Under the pieces are notes generated by a model. It was not told where the DNA came from, did not search any database, and worked only from the letters and a program-made list of their open reading frames with translations. This document shows positions 9,650 through 18,945 of a DNA stretch of 64,000 nt, one piece after another (the first letter of the stretch is position 1; every line of letters begins with the position of its first letter). Location: positions 1,856,501 to 1,920,500 of the forward strand of contig NZ_CP018632.1 in assembly GCF_002215215.1 (NCBI RefSeq), in the 5' to 3' direction. The position numbers were made by a program, and so were the translations under genes. The DNA is from Granulosicoccus antarcticus IMCC3135. Lineage in GTDB: Bacteria > Pseudomonadota > Gammaproteobacteria > Granulosicoccales > Granulosicoccaceae.

Positions 9650-10309
9650 TCAGGGTGTCAGGCCGCGCATCAGAATCATCTTCAGTGTGCGTTCTGCATC
9701 GGTGTACAGATCCTCTTGTGACTGATCATTCAAGGCCTGAATCTGCGGGTCAAAGTCCGCATAGTGCTGTGTGGTGGACCAGATCAGAAATATCAGATGC
9801 AAAGGCGATACCGGGATAAGTTTGCCGTCATCAATCCATGCTTGTATTATTGCGCACTTGGCATCGACCAGGGTCTTCAACTCGTTGTCGAGAAAGGGGC
9901 GTATGACGGGTGCACCCTGCAGTATTTCATTGGCAAAAAGCCGGGAGGCGTAGGGGGCGTCGCGTGACAGATGCAGCTTCTGGCGTGCATATTTCCACAG
10001 CTCTTCGATAGGGTCCCCATCCGGATCCAGACTCTCCAGTGGGTCGAGCCAGACTGTGAGTGTGCGTGCCAGAACAGCGGCGTAGATATCTTCCTTTTTC
10101 TTGAAGTAGTACAGCACATTGGCTTTTGACATGCCTGCTGTTAGTGCAATCTGGTCAACGGTGGAGCCACGATAACCATTGGTAGAAAAGACATCCAGAG
10201 CGGCACGCACGATACGCGCCTCGTTCTGTATCTGGATGCGTGTTCGTTTCCGGGAAGAGTCCGATGTGGAGTCCCGTTTATTGTTGAGACTGATCCGATT
10301 GTTTGTCAA
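9650..10309 (-). CDS. rutR: TetR-family regulator of pyrimidine catabolism, RutR-like
   Basis: About 219 residues. An N-terminal TetR HTH ([36 protein letters not shown]) is followed by a C-terminal domain with [18 protein letters not shown], very close to the RutR family signature. RutR of E. coli binds uracil/thymine and releases DNA. A perfect RutR box lies directly upstream. The only ATG upstream, at 10369, would place the operator inside the coding region, so a TTG at 10309 is proposed; this start is uncertain. It is divergent from the dehydrogenase gene and is probably autoregulated through the shared operator. Confidence 0.87.
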   Translation of the reverse strand: MTNNRISLNNKRDSTSDSSRKRTRIQIQNEARIVRAALDVFSTNGYRGSTVDQIALTAGMSKANVLYYFKKKEDIYAAVLARTLTVWLDPLESLDPDGDPIEELWKYARQKLHLSRDAPYASRLFANEILQGAPVIRPFLDNELKTLVDAKCAIIQAWIDDGKLIPVSPLHLIFLIWSTTQHYADFDPQIQALNDQSQEDLYTDAERTLKMILMRGLTP

Positions 10310-10326
10310 AGAGGTTGCGCAAATTG

Positions 10327-10342
10327 TTGACCAAGTGGTCAA
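10327..10342. promoter_or_regulatory. RutR operator, perfect palindrome
   Basis: TTGACCAAGTGGTCAA is an exact match to the E. coli RutR consensus TTGACCA-N2-TGGTCAA. It lies in the gap between rutR (minus strand) and the semialdehyde dehydrogenase gene (plus strand), where one bound dimer could control both. TTGACC can also serve as a -35 element on either strand. Confidence 0.87.
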
Positions 10343-10398
10343 GATACGATAGCGTGCGTGCAACCACAAGTAAAACTAGTGTAATCGAGAGTGCAACC

Positions 10399-11883
10399 AT
10401 GATACCGAACCTGATAGGTGGGCAACGTGTAGAGACCAGCAGTGGTCACTCCCAGCCGGTTTATAATCCTGCTACTGGTGAAGTTATCGATCAGCTTGGC
10501 CTGAGTACGGCCGAGGAAGTTGCAGCTGCCGTGGAAGTTGCCGCAGAAGCATTTCCGGCCTGGGCTGCGACACCACCGCTCAAGCGTGCGGCTATCATGT
10601 TCCGCTTCAATGAGTTGCTGATAAAGCATGCCGATGACGTGGCTCGGGAAATTACTCGTGAACATGGAAAAACACACGACGATGCCCTGGGTGAAGTTCA
10701 GCGTGGTCGGGAAGTCGTGGAGTTTGTGTGTGGTATTCCACATTTGCTCAAGGGGGAGTTCTCCCGCAATGTCGGTCCTAATATCGATTGCTGGTCTGAT
10801 CGCCAGGCGCTGGGTGTCTGTGCCGGCATTACGCCATTCAATTTTCCGGCGATGGTGCCCTTGTGGATGTATCCGGTCGCCATTGCCTGTGGCAATACCT
10901 TTGTCCTGAAGCCATCCGAGAGAGATCCCTCGGCGGTGATGATGGTTGCCGACCTGTTGCATCAGGCAGGCCTGCCACCGGGCGTGCTCAACGTGGTTCA
11001 GGGCGGCAAGGAAACTGTCGACGCTTTGCTGGATCATCCCAAGGTGCAGGCCATCAGTTTTGTCGGCTCGACCCCGATCGCCGAATATGTCTATAACCGT
11101 GGCACTCAGGCCGGTAAACGGGTACAGGCGCTCGGCGGTGCGAAGAATCATATGGTGATCATGCCGGATGCCGACATGGATCAAGCGGTGGATGCGCTGA
11201 TGGGAGCCGGGTTCGGATCTGCTGGCGAACGCTGCATGGCCATCTCGGTTGCAGTGCCGGTTGGTGAAGAGACGGCTGACCGATTGGTCGCTGCTCTGCG
11301 ACCACGGGTGGAAGCGTTGCGTATCGGACCTGGAGACGATCCTGATACGGAGATGGGGCCCGTCATTACGGCAGCTGCCAAGGAGAAGATAACCGGACTG
11401 ATCGATTCAGGCGTGGATGCTGGCGCAGAACTGGTTGTCGATGGTCGCAATATTTCCTTGCAGGGCTATGAAAACGGCTATTTCGTCGGTGGTTCCCTGT
11501 TTGACAAGGTAACCACGGACATGCAGATTTATAAGGAAGAGATCTTCGGACCAGTTCTGGCGGTGGTGCGAGCCAAGCATTACGAGGAGGCGGTCAAGAT
11601 GATCAACGACCACGAATACGGAAACGGCACGGCAATCTTTACACGTGACGGTGATGCGGCCCGGTCATTTACTGACAGCATTCAGGTGGGCATGGTGGGT
11701 GTGAATGTGCCCATTCCTGTGCCGGTTGCCTACCACAGCTTTGGTGGCTGGAAACGATCGCTGTTTGGCGATCATTCCATCTATGGGCCTGAAGGTGTGC
11801 ACTTCTATACTCGCCTTAAAACCGTGACCAGCCGTTGGCCCACAGGGATCAAATCCGGAGCCGTATTTACTTTCCCTACCTGA
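10399..11883 (+). CDS. mmsA: CoA-acylating (methyl)malonate-semialdehyde dehydrogenase
   Basis: 494 residues, ALDH superfamily. [24 protein letters not shown] and [10 protein letters not shown] with the catalytic Cys at residue 279 are the MmsA/IolA signatures. The enzyme converts malonate semialdehyde or methylmalonate semialdehyde plus CoA and NAD+ to acetyl-CoA or propionyl-CoA. Position in this cluster points to the last step of beta-alanine (from uracil) and beta-aminoisobutyrate (from thymine) catabolism. The start at 10399 follows GAGAG; earlier in-frame starts lie in the operator region. Expression is probably controlled by the RutR box 57 bases upstream. Confidence 0.92.
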   Translation: MIPNLIGGQRVETSSGHSQPVYNPATGEVIDQLGLSTAEEVAAAVEVAAEAFPAWAATPPLKRAAIMFRFNELLIKHADDVAREITREHGKTHDDALGEVQRGREVVEFVCGIPHLLKGEFSRNVGPNIDCWSDRQALGVCAGITPFNFPAMVPLWMYPVAIACGNTFVLKPSERDPSAVMMVADLLHQAGLPPGVLNVVQGGKETVDALLDHPKVQAISFVGSTPIAEYVYNRGTQAGKRVQALGGAKNHMVIMPDADMDQAVDALMGAGFGSAGERCMAISVAVPVGEETADRLVAALRPRVEALRIGPGDDPDTEMGPVITAAAKEKITGLIDSGVDAGAELVVDGRNISLQGYENGYFVGGSLFDKVTTDMQIYKEEIFGPVLAVVRAKHYEEAVKMINDHEYGNGTAIFTRDGDAARSFTDSIQVGMVGVNVPIPVPVAYHSFGGWKRSLFGDHSIYGPEGVHFYTRLKTVTSRWPTGIKSGAVFTFPT

Positions 11884-11952
11884 TTACAGGGCAGGGGATC
11901 AAGCAGCGAAATTTTCAACAGCAACATTATTCATTCAGCAAAAGGGCAGATC

Positions 11953-13200
11953 ATGGCGATTACGAGCAATATGCGCATCAACGGCGAACGCTTGTGGGAT
12001 TCACTGATGGAAATGGCTCAAATCGGGCCGGGTATTGCTGGTGGTAATAATCGCCAGACGCTGACGGATGAAGATGCAGAAGGCCGTCGCCTGTTCGAGC
12101 GCTGGTGCACTGAGGCAGGTCTGAGCATGGGCCTGGACAAGATGGGCACCATGTTCGCTCGGCGCGAGGGTACGGATCCGGATGCCTTGCCGGTCTATGT
12201 TGGCAGTCATCTGGACACACAGCCTACCGGCGGCAAATACGACGGTGTTCTGGGTGTCCTGGGTGCTCTGGAAATCATGCGCCAGCTCAATGACTTGAAC
12301 ATCAAGACCAAGCATCCGATCGTTGTCGTCAATTTCACCAACGAGGAGGGCACCCGCTTTGCTCCGGCCATGGTGGCCAGTGGTGTTTTTGCAGGTGTTC
12401 ATACACTTGACTGGGCTTATGATCGGGAGGATGCCGAGGGTGTGCGGCTCGGTGATGAACTCAAGCGAGTCGGTTATCTTGGGGATGAAGAAGTGGGAGC
12501 TCGCAAGATGCACGCTTTCTTCGAGCTGCATATCGAACAGGGACCGATTCTTGAAAAAGAGAATCTGGATATCGGCGTCGTTACCCATGGACAAGGCTTG
12601 AAGTGGCTTGAAACAACACTGATCGGCAAGGAGAGCCATACCGGTTCCACGCCGATGCCTATGCGTGTCAATGCAGGGTTGGGTATGGCACGCATGACTG
12701 AGCTGGTCAACGAGATAGCCTTGAGTCACGCACCTGATGCTGTCGGTGCCATCGGTCAGTGCAATGTCTATCCTAATTCGCGCAATATCATTCCCGGTAA
12801 GGTGGTTTTTACCGTTGATTTTCGGCATCCGGATAAAGCCGTGATTGCCGACATGGAAGAGCGTTACCGGGCGGGTGCGAAAAAAATAGCCGACAAGATA
12901 GGTCTGGGCATGGATATCGAGGAGGTCGGTGGTTTCGATCCTGTGGAGTTTGATGCCGATTGTGTCAGTGCGGTGCGTAATGCAGCCGAGCGTCTGGGCT
13001 ACAGCCACCGTAACCTGGTATCAGGCGCTGGTCATGATGCCTGCTGGATCAACCGCGTGGCCCCTACGGCCATGGTGATGTGTCCTTGCGTCGACGGTCT
13101 TTCACATAATGAGGCCGAAGAAATTTCTCTGGAATGGGCTGCCGCAGGAGCCAATGTTCTGTTTCACGCAGTCGTTGAAACCGCTGGCATTGTGGACTGA
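11953..13200 (+). CDS. Zn-dependent N-carbamoyl-beta-alanine amidohydrolase (M20 family)
   Basis: 415 residues, M20/allantoate amidohydrolase-like family. Visible metal-site motifs: GSHLDTQPTGGKYDGVLG, NFTNEEGTRFAPAM, ELHIEQGPILE and the C-terminal SGAGHDACWI. The family hydrolyses N-carbamoyl amino acids, allantoate or N-carbamoyl-beta-alanine. Its place between the semialdehyde dehydrogenase and the dihydropyrimidinase makes beta-ureidopropionase (product beta-alanine, CO2 and ammonia) the best call. AAAGGG lies eight bases before the ATG. Substrate assignment rests on context; an allantoate or hydantoin role is the alternative. Confidence 0.87.
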   Translation: MAITSNMRINGERLWDSLMEMAQIGPGIAGGNNRQTLTDEDAEGRRLFERWCTEAGLSMGLDKMGTMFARREGTDPDALPVYVGSHLDTQPTGGKYDGVLGVLGALEIMRQLNDLNIKTKHPIVVVNFTNEEGTRFAPAMVASGVFAGVHTLDWAYDREDAEGVRLGDELKRVGYLGDEEVGARKMHAFFELHIEQGPILEKENLDIGVVTHGQGLKWLETTLIGKESHTGSTPMPMRVNAGLGMARMTELVNEIALSHAPDAVGAIGQCNVYPNSRNIIPGKVVFTVDFRHPDKAVIADMEERYRAGAKKIADKIGLGMDIEEVGGFDPVEFDADCVSAVRNAAERLGYSHRNLVSGAGHDACWINRVAPTAMVMCPCVDGLSHNEAEEISLEWAAAGANVLFHAVVETAGIVD

Positions 13201-13266
13201 ACCACGCAAGCCCTTAACAAATACGAACCCTTAGTAGAGACTACAGCTTAGGAGCCAGACAGCAAC

Positions 13267-14721
13267 ATGAGCAAGGTGATCAAAGGCGGCACAGTTGTTA
13301 CCGCCGACCGAAGCTACACGGCAGACGTCAAGATAGAAAACGGTGTCATCACGCAGATTGGGGACAACCTGTCTGGTGATGAAATTCTGGATGCTACCGG
13401 TTGCTATGTCATGCCCGGTGGGATCGATCCGCATACTCATCTGGAAATGCCGTTCATGGGCACCTATTCAACGGATGATTTTGAATCAGGTACCCGAGCT
13501 GCATTATCAGGTGGAACCACAACGGTTGTTGATTTCTGTCTGCCGGCCCCGGGCCAGTCATTGCTGGAAGCTCGGCAGATGTGGGACAACAAGACCGTCA
13601 AGGCTTCCTGCGATTTTTCCTTTCATATGGCGATCACCTGGTGGGACAAGCAGGTGTTCGAAGAAATGGCAGCGGTGGTGGACAGTGGTATTAACACGTT
13701 CAAGCATTTCATGGCCTACAAGGGGGCTTTGATGGTCAACGATGAAGAGATGTACTCATCGTTCCAGCGTTGTTCTGCTCTGGGTGCCATGCCATTGGTG
13801 CATGCCGAAAACGGTGATGTCGTTGCCCAGTTGCAGGCCAGTCTTCTGGCGGAAGGCAACACAGGTCCCGAGGCACATGCCTATTCGCGTCCTCCTCAGG
13901 TCGAGGGTGAAGCGGTTAATCGTGCAGTCATGATTGCCGACATGGCAGGCGTACCTCTGTACGTGGTGCACGTCTCCTGCGAGGAGGCACATGAGGCCAT
14001 CCGGCGCGCACGCCAAGCGGGCAAACGAGTCTATGGGGAACCGCTGGTACAGCATCTGACACTGGACGATTCGGAGTATGCAAACGCTGATTGGGACCAT
14101 GCGGCCAGACGCGTCATGTCGCCACCGTTTCGCAGTTCCGTGCATCAGGACTCTCTGTGGGCAGGTCTGGCATCAGGTAGTTTGCAGGTGGTGGCCACGG
14201 ATCATTGTGCCTTCACAACAGAGCAGAAGCGCCTGGGTCTGGGTGACTTTACTCAGATTCCCAATGGCACCGGAGGGCTGGAAGACAGATTGCCGGTCTT
14301 GTGGTCGCGTGGTGTCAACACCGGGCGTCTGACGATGAACGAATTTGTCGCAGTTACCTCGACCAATATTGCCAAGATACTGAATATGTATCCTAAGAAA
14401 GGCGCCATTCTGGAAGGTGCGGATGCCGATATCGTGGTCTGGGATCCGGAGCGGCAGAAGACAATTCGTGCCGCCTCGCAGCAGTCTGCCATTGATTACA
14501 ACGTCTTCGAGGGTTTCGAACTCAAGGGGCTGCCGCGTTTCACTTTGACTCGTGGTCAGTGTGTCGTGACTGAAGACAAAGTGGAAACCGAAGAGGGACA
14601 TGGCAAGTTTGTACCACGCAAGGCCTATCCGGCTGTCAATCGCGCCCTGTCGCAGTGGAAGGAATTAACCGCACCACACCCGGTCAAACGTGATCCTTCA
14701 AAGATGCCTGCTGGTGTTTGA
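13267..14721 (+). CDS. hydA: Dihydropyrimidinase (D-hydantoinase)
   Basis: 484 residues, cyclic amidohydrolase family. Motifs: PGGIDPHTHLEMPFMGT (metal His pair), FKHFMAYKGALM with the lysine that is carboxylated to bridge the metals, MPLVHAENGD, PLYVVHVSC and VATDHCAF (last metal Asp). The enzyme opens 5,6-dihydrouracil or dihydrothymine to the N-carbamoyl beta-amino acid, the step between PreTA and the amidohydrolase encoded just upstream. AGGAG lies about 12 bases before the ATG. The downstream ABC genes follow after 45 bases and are probably co-transcribed. Confidence 0.93.
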   Translation: MSKVIKGGTVVTADRSYTADVKIENGVITQIGDNLSGDEILDATGCYVMPGGIDPHTHLEMPFMGTYSTDDFESGTRAALSGGTTTVVDFCLPAPGQSLLEARQMWDNKTVKASCDFSFHMAITWWDKQVFEEMAAVVDSGINTFKHFMAYKGALMVNDEEMYSSFQRCSALGAMPLVHAENGDVVAQLQASLLAEGNTGPEAHAYSRPPQVEGEAVNRAVMIADMAGVPLYVVHVSCEEAHEAIRRARQAGKRVYGEPLVQHLTLDDSEYANADWDHAARRVMSPPFRSSVHQDSLWAGLASGSLQVVATDHCAFTTEQKRLGLGDFTQIPNGTGGLEDRLPVLWSRGVNTGRLTMNEFVAVTSTNIAKILNMYPKKGAILEGADADIVVWDPERQKTIRAASQQSAIDYNVFEGFELKGLPRFTLTRGQCVVTEDKVETEEGHGKFVPRKAYPAVNRALSQWKELTAPHPVKRDPSKMPAGV

Positions 14722-14766
14722 TCTTGGTAGAGTTCCGAGCCGGTGCACGGACCCGAGTTCACGGTC

Positions 14767-15561
14767 ATGACTGAAGCTGCCAAAGTCATAGAAATCGACA
14801 AACTGTCGCTGGTTTTTCCCACCAGCGATGGTGATGTCCAGGCGTTGCAGGACATTGATCTGACAATCAATCAGGGTGACTTCGTCTCCTTCATCGGACC
14901 TTCCGGTTGCGGCAAGACAACGCTGCTGAGGGTCATTGCCAACCTTGAGCAGGCAACTGCCGGTTCAATCGAGGTTAATGGCATGTCGCCGGAAGAGGCA
15001 CGGCTGGCAAGAGCCTATGGGTATGTGTTTCAAGCCGCCTCGTTGTATCCCTGGCGAACCATTGCCAGCAATATTGCCTTGCCGCTGGAAATAATGGGGC
15101 TGAAGGGCGATGCCATTCGAGCGCGTGTCGAGAAAAACCTGGAGTTGGTCGATCTTGCAGGTTTTGGCAAAAAATACCCCTGGCAGCTTTCAGGTGGCAT
15201 GCAGCAACGAGCATCGATAGCCCGTGCGCTGGCGGTTGAGCCTGATCTGTTATTGATGGATGAACCTTTTGGTGCGCTGGATGAAATTGTGCGAGATCAT
15301 CTCAACGAGCAATTACTGAAACTCTGGGCAAAGACCAACAAGACAGTTGTCTTTGTCACGCACTCCATTCCCGAAGCCGTCTTCCTCTCCAGCCACATCG
15401 TGGTGATGTCACCACGCCCCGGCAGAATCCATGAGATTATCGAGAGCAACCTGCCTGCAGAGCGTGATCTGTCGATTCGTGAAACTCCCGAGTTTCTGCA
15501 GCTGGCTCACCGGGTGCGTGATGGACTTCGGGCTGGTCACAGCTACGATGAGGTCGTCTGA
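14767..15561 (+). CDS. ABC importer ATP-binding protein (nitrate/taurine/NMT1 type)
   Basis: 264 residues from the ATG at 14767 (a GTG at 14743 would add eight). Walker A GPSGCGKTTLLR, signature LSGGMQQRASIARAL, Walker B LLLMDEPFGALDE and H-loop VFVTHSIPEA. It belongs to the SsuB/TauB/ThiZ group that energises import of small organic molecules. The next gene starts directly after its stop codon. Genomic context predicts import of pyrimidines, dihydropyrimidines or hydantoins. Confidence 0.9.
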   Translation: MTEAAKVIEIDKLSLVFPTSDGDVQALQDIDLTINQGDFVSFIGPSGCGKTTLLRVIANLEQATAGSIEVNGMSPEEARLARAYGYVFQAASLYPWRTIASNIALPLEIMGLKGDAIRARVEKNLELVDLAGFGKKYPWQLSGGMQQRASIARALAVEPDLLLMDEPFGALDEIVRDHLNEQLLKLWAKTNKTVVFVTHSIPEAVFLSSHIVVMSPRPGRIHEIIESNLPAERDLSIRETPEFLQLAHRVRDGLRAGHSYDEVV

Positions 15562-16443
15562 ATGGGATCCAGAGTCGGGACCGCCTTGTTTCCGGTCACA
15601 GTTGTTACGCTGGCCATCATTTTACTCTGGTACGTCGGGGCCGCATCGCTGAATCTGGCCTGGGAAAAAAGTGTTGCCGGGCGGGCAGGGACCACCCCAT
15701 CCTTCATCAGCATGGTGCAGAACACCATGCATCAGGAACGTCCGGTACTACCGGCACCGCATCAGGTGGTGAGCGAAATTATCGACACCACCTTCAAGAA
15801 GAAAATCACCTCCAAACGCTCGCTGGTCTACCATGCCGGTATCACGCTGTCCTCTTCCATGCTGGGTTTTGCCATGGGCACATTGCTGGGGATTCTGCTG
15901 GCAGTGGCCATTGTCTATAACGAGGCGTTGAACAAGAGCCTGCTGCCGTGGATCATCGCCTCGCAAACGATTCCAATTCTGGCAATTGCGCCGATGATCA
16001 TCGTGGTGCTTAATGCTGTCGGTGTGCAAGGCCTGCTTCCGAAAGCCTTCATATCAATGTATCTGAGTTTCTTCCCGGTGGCGGTGGGTATGGTCAAGGG
16101 ACTGAACTCACCCGACAGTAGTTATCTGGACCTGATGCGAACCTACAACGCATCGAGCTTGCAGACTTTCTTCAAGTTGCGTCTGCCAACTTCCCTGCCA
16201 TACCTGTTCACCAGTATGAAGATTGCTGTTGCCATCTCACTGGTTGGTGCCATTGTGGCCGAGCTACCCACGGGGGCCGTTGCTGGCCTCGGTGCGCGTC
16301 TGCTGGCGGGTTCCTATTACGGTCAGACAGTACAGATCTGGTCCGCGCTGGTTGTGGCCTCAATACTGGCAGCCACCCTTGTCGTGCTGATCGGCTGGTT
16401 GGGCGACTGGGTCAATCGTCGCATGGGGTTGGTTCGTGGATAA
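15562..16443 (+). CDS. ABC importer permease 1 (SsuC/TauC-like)
   Basis: 293 residues; an N-terminal membrane helix, a periplasmic stretch, then the usual permease core with five or more helices. The EAA-type loop is seen as LMRTYNASSLQTFFKLRLPTSL. The ATG follows the ATPase stop without a gap. The following permease overlaps its 3' end by eight bases. It should form a heterodimeric channel with permease 2. Confidence 0.88.
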   Translation: MGSRVGTALFPVTVVTLAIILLWYVGAASLNLAWEKSVAGRAGTTPSFISMVQNTMHQERPVLPAPHQVVSEIIDTTFKKKITSKRSLVYHAGITLSSSMLGFAMGTLLGILLAVAIVYNEALNKSLLPWIIASQTIPILAIAPMIIVVLNAVGVQGLLPKAFISMYLSFFPVAVGMVKGLNSPDSSYLDLMRTYNASSLQTFFKLRLPTSLPYLFTSMKIAVAISLVGAIVAELPTGAVAGLGARLLAGSYYGQTVQIWSALVVASILAATLVVLIGWLGDWVNRRMGLVRG

Positions 16444-17581
16444 GGTCTCTGACAAGATGAGTCGTCCTCAATCACTAACCGGCAAGCCGGTTTTCCCTTA
16501 TCGGGTCATGGAACGCATTCTGCTGACCGGGGCCGGCGGACTGGCTGTCGGCAGCTTGCTGCTGCAGGGACAGATCTTGTCCGGGCTGGGCATGGCATTG
16601 GTGTCATTACTGGCTTTTCGAGTGCTGACAAGGTCCAGACTGATGGCCGCCTTGCTTGTCGGTGGCGTATCGACGGTTGTCGCCTGGTCTTTGATCAGTC
16701 AGGTGGATCAGCCAGAGATGGTCAGCGCAGGATTCTGGTGTCAGGTGGTCGCCGCCTGGTTACTGGCATGGGCCTGCGTTGAGCAGTTGTCCAGTATTCA
16801 TACATTGTCATCACTGTACCGCAGCATACTCGGGGTGATCATACCGGTGCTGTTTGGCGTGTGGCTGCTGATTTTATGGGAACTGCTGACTCGGGGGCTG
16901 GATGTGCCACAGGTTCTATTGCCCTCGCCAAGTCAGATAGGCGAGCGTCTGATGAACTCCACCAGCATACTCTGGGCAGATTTCAAGCAGACCTTTCTGA
17001 AAGCGGTATTGATCGGCTATGCCGTAGGTTGTGGGGCTGGTTTTGTGGTGGCGGTATTGATAGATCGATCACCGTTCCTGCAACGTGGTCTGCTGCCCAT
17101 TGGCAATCTGGTTTCCGCCTTGCCGATCGTGGGTGTCGCACCAATCATGGTGATGTGGTTTGGATTCGATTGGCCTTCAAAGGCAGCTGTGGTGATCATC
17201 ATGACTTTCTTTCCCATGCTGGTGAATACGGTTGCCGGGCTGGCTGCAGCTCAACCCATGCAGCATGATCTGATGAAAACCTATGCGGCCAGCTATTGGC
17301 AAAGCCTGTTCAAGCTTCGCATACCTGAAGCTTTGCCCTTCCTGTTCAACGCCTTGAAGATCAATTCCACGCTGGCCATGATCGGCGCCATTGTGGCCGA
17401 GTTCTTTGGTACGCCAACCGTGGGCATGGGCTTTCGCATTTCCACCGAAGTCGGGCGCATGAATGTCGATATGGTCTGGGCTGAAATCGCCGTGGCAGCG
17501 CTGGCAGGATCCATGTTCTATGGCCTTATTGCTTTACTGGAAAGAATGTTCACGTTCTGGCATCCATCTGTTCGCAGTTAA
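16436..17581 (+). CDS. ABC importer permease 2 (SsuC/TauC-like, N-terminally extended)
   Basis: 381 residues from a GTG that overlaps the previous gene; an ATG at 16457 is an alternative. The C-terminal 250 residues are a binding-protein-dependent permease with EAA loop LMKTYAASYWQSLFKLRIPEAL. The first 120 or so residues add about four hydrophobic helices (for example GGLAVGSLLL and LAFRVLTR) not found in a minimal permease. It is homologous to, but longer than, permease 1. Confidence 0.88.
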   Translation: MDKVSDKMSRPQSLTGKPVFPYRVMERILLTGAGGLAVGSLLLQGQILSGLGMALVSLLAFRVLTRSRLMAALLVGGVSTVVAWSLISQVDQPEMVSAGFWCQVVAAWLLAWACVEQLSSIHTLSSLYRSILGVIIPVLFGVWLLILWELLTRGLDVPQVLLPSPSQIGERLMNSTSILWADFKQTFLKAVLIGYAVGCGAGFVVAVLIDRSPFLQRGLLPIGNLVSALPIVGVAPIMVMWFGFDWPSKAAVVIIMTFFPMLVNTVAGLAAAQPMQHDLMKTYAASYWQSLFKLRIPEALPFLFNALKINSTLAMIGAIVAEFFGTPTVGMGFRISTEVGRMNVDMVWAEIAVAALAGSMFYGLIALLERMFTFWHPSVRS

Positions 17582-17673
17582 TTCACACGTCTGCTTGGCT
17601 GGCGTGTATTGCGCAAGAGATGTCTGTCTGAGCAAGCTGTACCAACTTGTACCAACCGAGGATAGAAGCTAGC

Positions 17674-18678
17674 ATGAAAAGGTTAAAACACTGTACGGCG
17701 CTGACTGTATTGGCGGCTGCATTGCTGGGCGCATCAGCGCAGGCAAGTGCGGCAGATAATGTTGCTCTGCAGCTCAAGTGGGTGACTCAAGGCCAGTTTG
17801 CAGGCTACTACGTTGCCCAGGACAAGGGCTTTTATGACGAGGCAGATCTGAACGTCACGATCAAGCCGGGTGGTCCCGATATCGCACCTCCGCAGGTCAT
17901 TGTCGGTGGTGGCGCCGATGTTATTGTCGACTGGATGCCATCAGCACTGGCCAGCAGGGAAAAGGGTGTGCCGTTGGTGAACATTGCTCAGCCGTTCAAA
18001 CGCTCGGGCATGATGCTGGTCTGCCTCAAAGAGAGTGGCATAACTTCGCCCGAGGATTTCAAGGGACGCACACTGGGCGTCTGGTTCTTTGGTAACGAGT
18101 ACCCGTTTCTGAGCTGGATGTCGGCACTGGGTATCTCGACTGAAGGTGGGGACGAGGGAGTCACAGTCCTGAAGCAGGGTTTCAATGTCGATCCTCTTCT
18201 GCAGAAGCAGGCTGACTGCATTTCAACCATGACCTATAACGAGTATTGGCAGGTGATTGATGCCGGTATCACAGAGGACCAATTAGTCGTGTTCCCTTAC
18301 GAAGAGCAAGGTGTGTCGACCATGGAAGACGGCCTGTACGTGCTGGAAGAGAATCTTGAAGACGATGCCTTTGTCGAAAAAATGGCTCGTTTCGTCAAGG
18401 CCAGCATGAAGGGCTGGGAATACGCACGTGAAAATCCGGACGAAGCTGCCGAGATCGTGCTCGAAAATGATGCCAGTGGTGCTCAGACTGAGAAACATCA
18501 GCGACGTATGGTTCGAGAAGTCAACAAGCTGACAGAAGGCACTGATGGCTCTCTGGACGAGGCTGACTACCAGCGTACTGTGCAGACGTTGTTGACGGGT
18601 GGATCCGATCCGGTCATCACGAAAGAGCCGGAAGGTGCATGGTCATCAGTGGTGACTGATAAAGCGCTGGAAATGTAG
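17674..18678 (+). CDS. ABC importer substrate-binding protein, NMT1/THI5-like
   Basis: 334 residues with a signal peptide cut near AQASAADN. The mature start ALQLKWVTQGQFAGYYVA and GFYDEADLNVTIKPGG are typical of NMT1/THI5-like periplasmic proteins that bind pyrimidine precursors, riboflavin or related rings. GAGGAT lies about ten bases before the ATG at 17674. It closes the importer operon and is followed by a terminator hairpin. The ligand is most likely a pyrimidine or its reduced form, judged only from the neighbouring catabolic genes. Confidence 0.9.
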   Translation: MKRLKHCTALTVLAAALLGASAQASAADNVALQLKWVTQGQFAGYYVAQDKGFYDEADLNVTIKPGGPDIAPPQVIVGGGADVIVDWMPSALASREKGVPLVNIAQPFKRSGMMLVCLKESGITSPEDFKGRTLGVWFFGNEYPFLSWMSALGISTEGGDEGVTVLKQGFNVDPLLQKQADCISTMTYNEYWQVIDAGITEDQLVVFPYEEQGVSTMEDGLYVLEENLEDDAFVEKMARFVKASMKGWEYARENPDEAAEIVLENDASGAQTEKHQRRMVREVNKLTEGTDGSLDEADYQRTVQTLLTGGSDPVITKEPEGAWSSVVTDKALEM

Positions 18679-18742
18679 AGCCAGAGCCTCGTGAGGCAAT
18701 GAATCAGTCTTTTAAAAACTAATATATTGTTTCACGGGTATT

Positions 18743-18770
18743 AAGGGCGTACTTTAGTGCGCCCTTCTCT
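18743..18770 (+). terminator. Terminator after the pyrimidine importer operon
   Basis: AAGGGCGTAC pairs with GTGCGCCCTT (one G-T pair) around a four-base loop, followed by CTCTTT. It ends the long plus-strand operon and abuts the mobile-element relic. Confidence 0.78.
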
Positions 18771-18945
18771 TTGACATCCTCCCCCCTAAAACGAAGGGGA
18801 TTCCTACAGCGCTCGGTATGGTTTTACCGTTCGCTTCGGTGGGTTCCTGTTTCATTGAGGCTGCTTGTGCTGCGTACTGCTGCAACTCAAGTCTAACGTC
18901 CCCTCCGCAGGCATAACACGGCATGTCCTGCCGCTGATAGAAATA
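18754..18945 (-). pseudogene. Fragment of IS200/IS605-family TnpB, C-terminal end
   Basis: An open stretch of about 63 codons with no start codon encodes CYACGGDVRLELQQ, then QAASMKQEPTE and AVGIPFVLGGRMSK. This resembles the degenerate C-terminal tail found in many TnpB/OrfB proteins of IS200/IS605 elements. The RuvC nuclease part is missing and a TAG precedes the fragment in frame. It lies within the relic element and cannot make a working nuclease. Confidence 0.68.

Noticed and set aside
10339-11184. 281-codon minus-strand frame inside mmsA
   Set aside because: Antisense to mmsA, rich in His and Cys as expected from reading the opposite strand, and overlaps the RutR operator.
12001-13008. 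335-codon open frame on the minus strand inside the M20 amidohydrolase gene
   Set aside because: Antisense to a complete enzyme with all metal motifs; no recognisable domain and no separate promoter or ribosome binding site.
17638-17656. Tandem copy of TGTACCAAC before the NMT1-like binding protein
   Set aside because: Only two short copies ten bases apart; too little to call an operator and no matching sites elsewhere in the island were seen.
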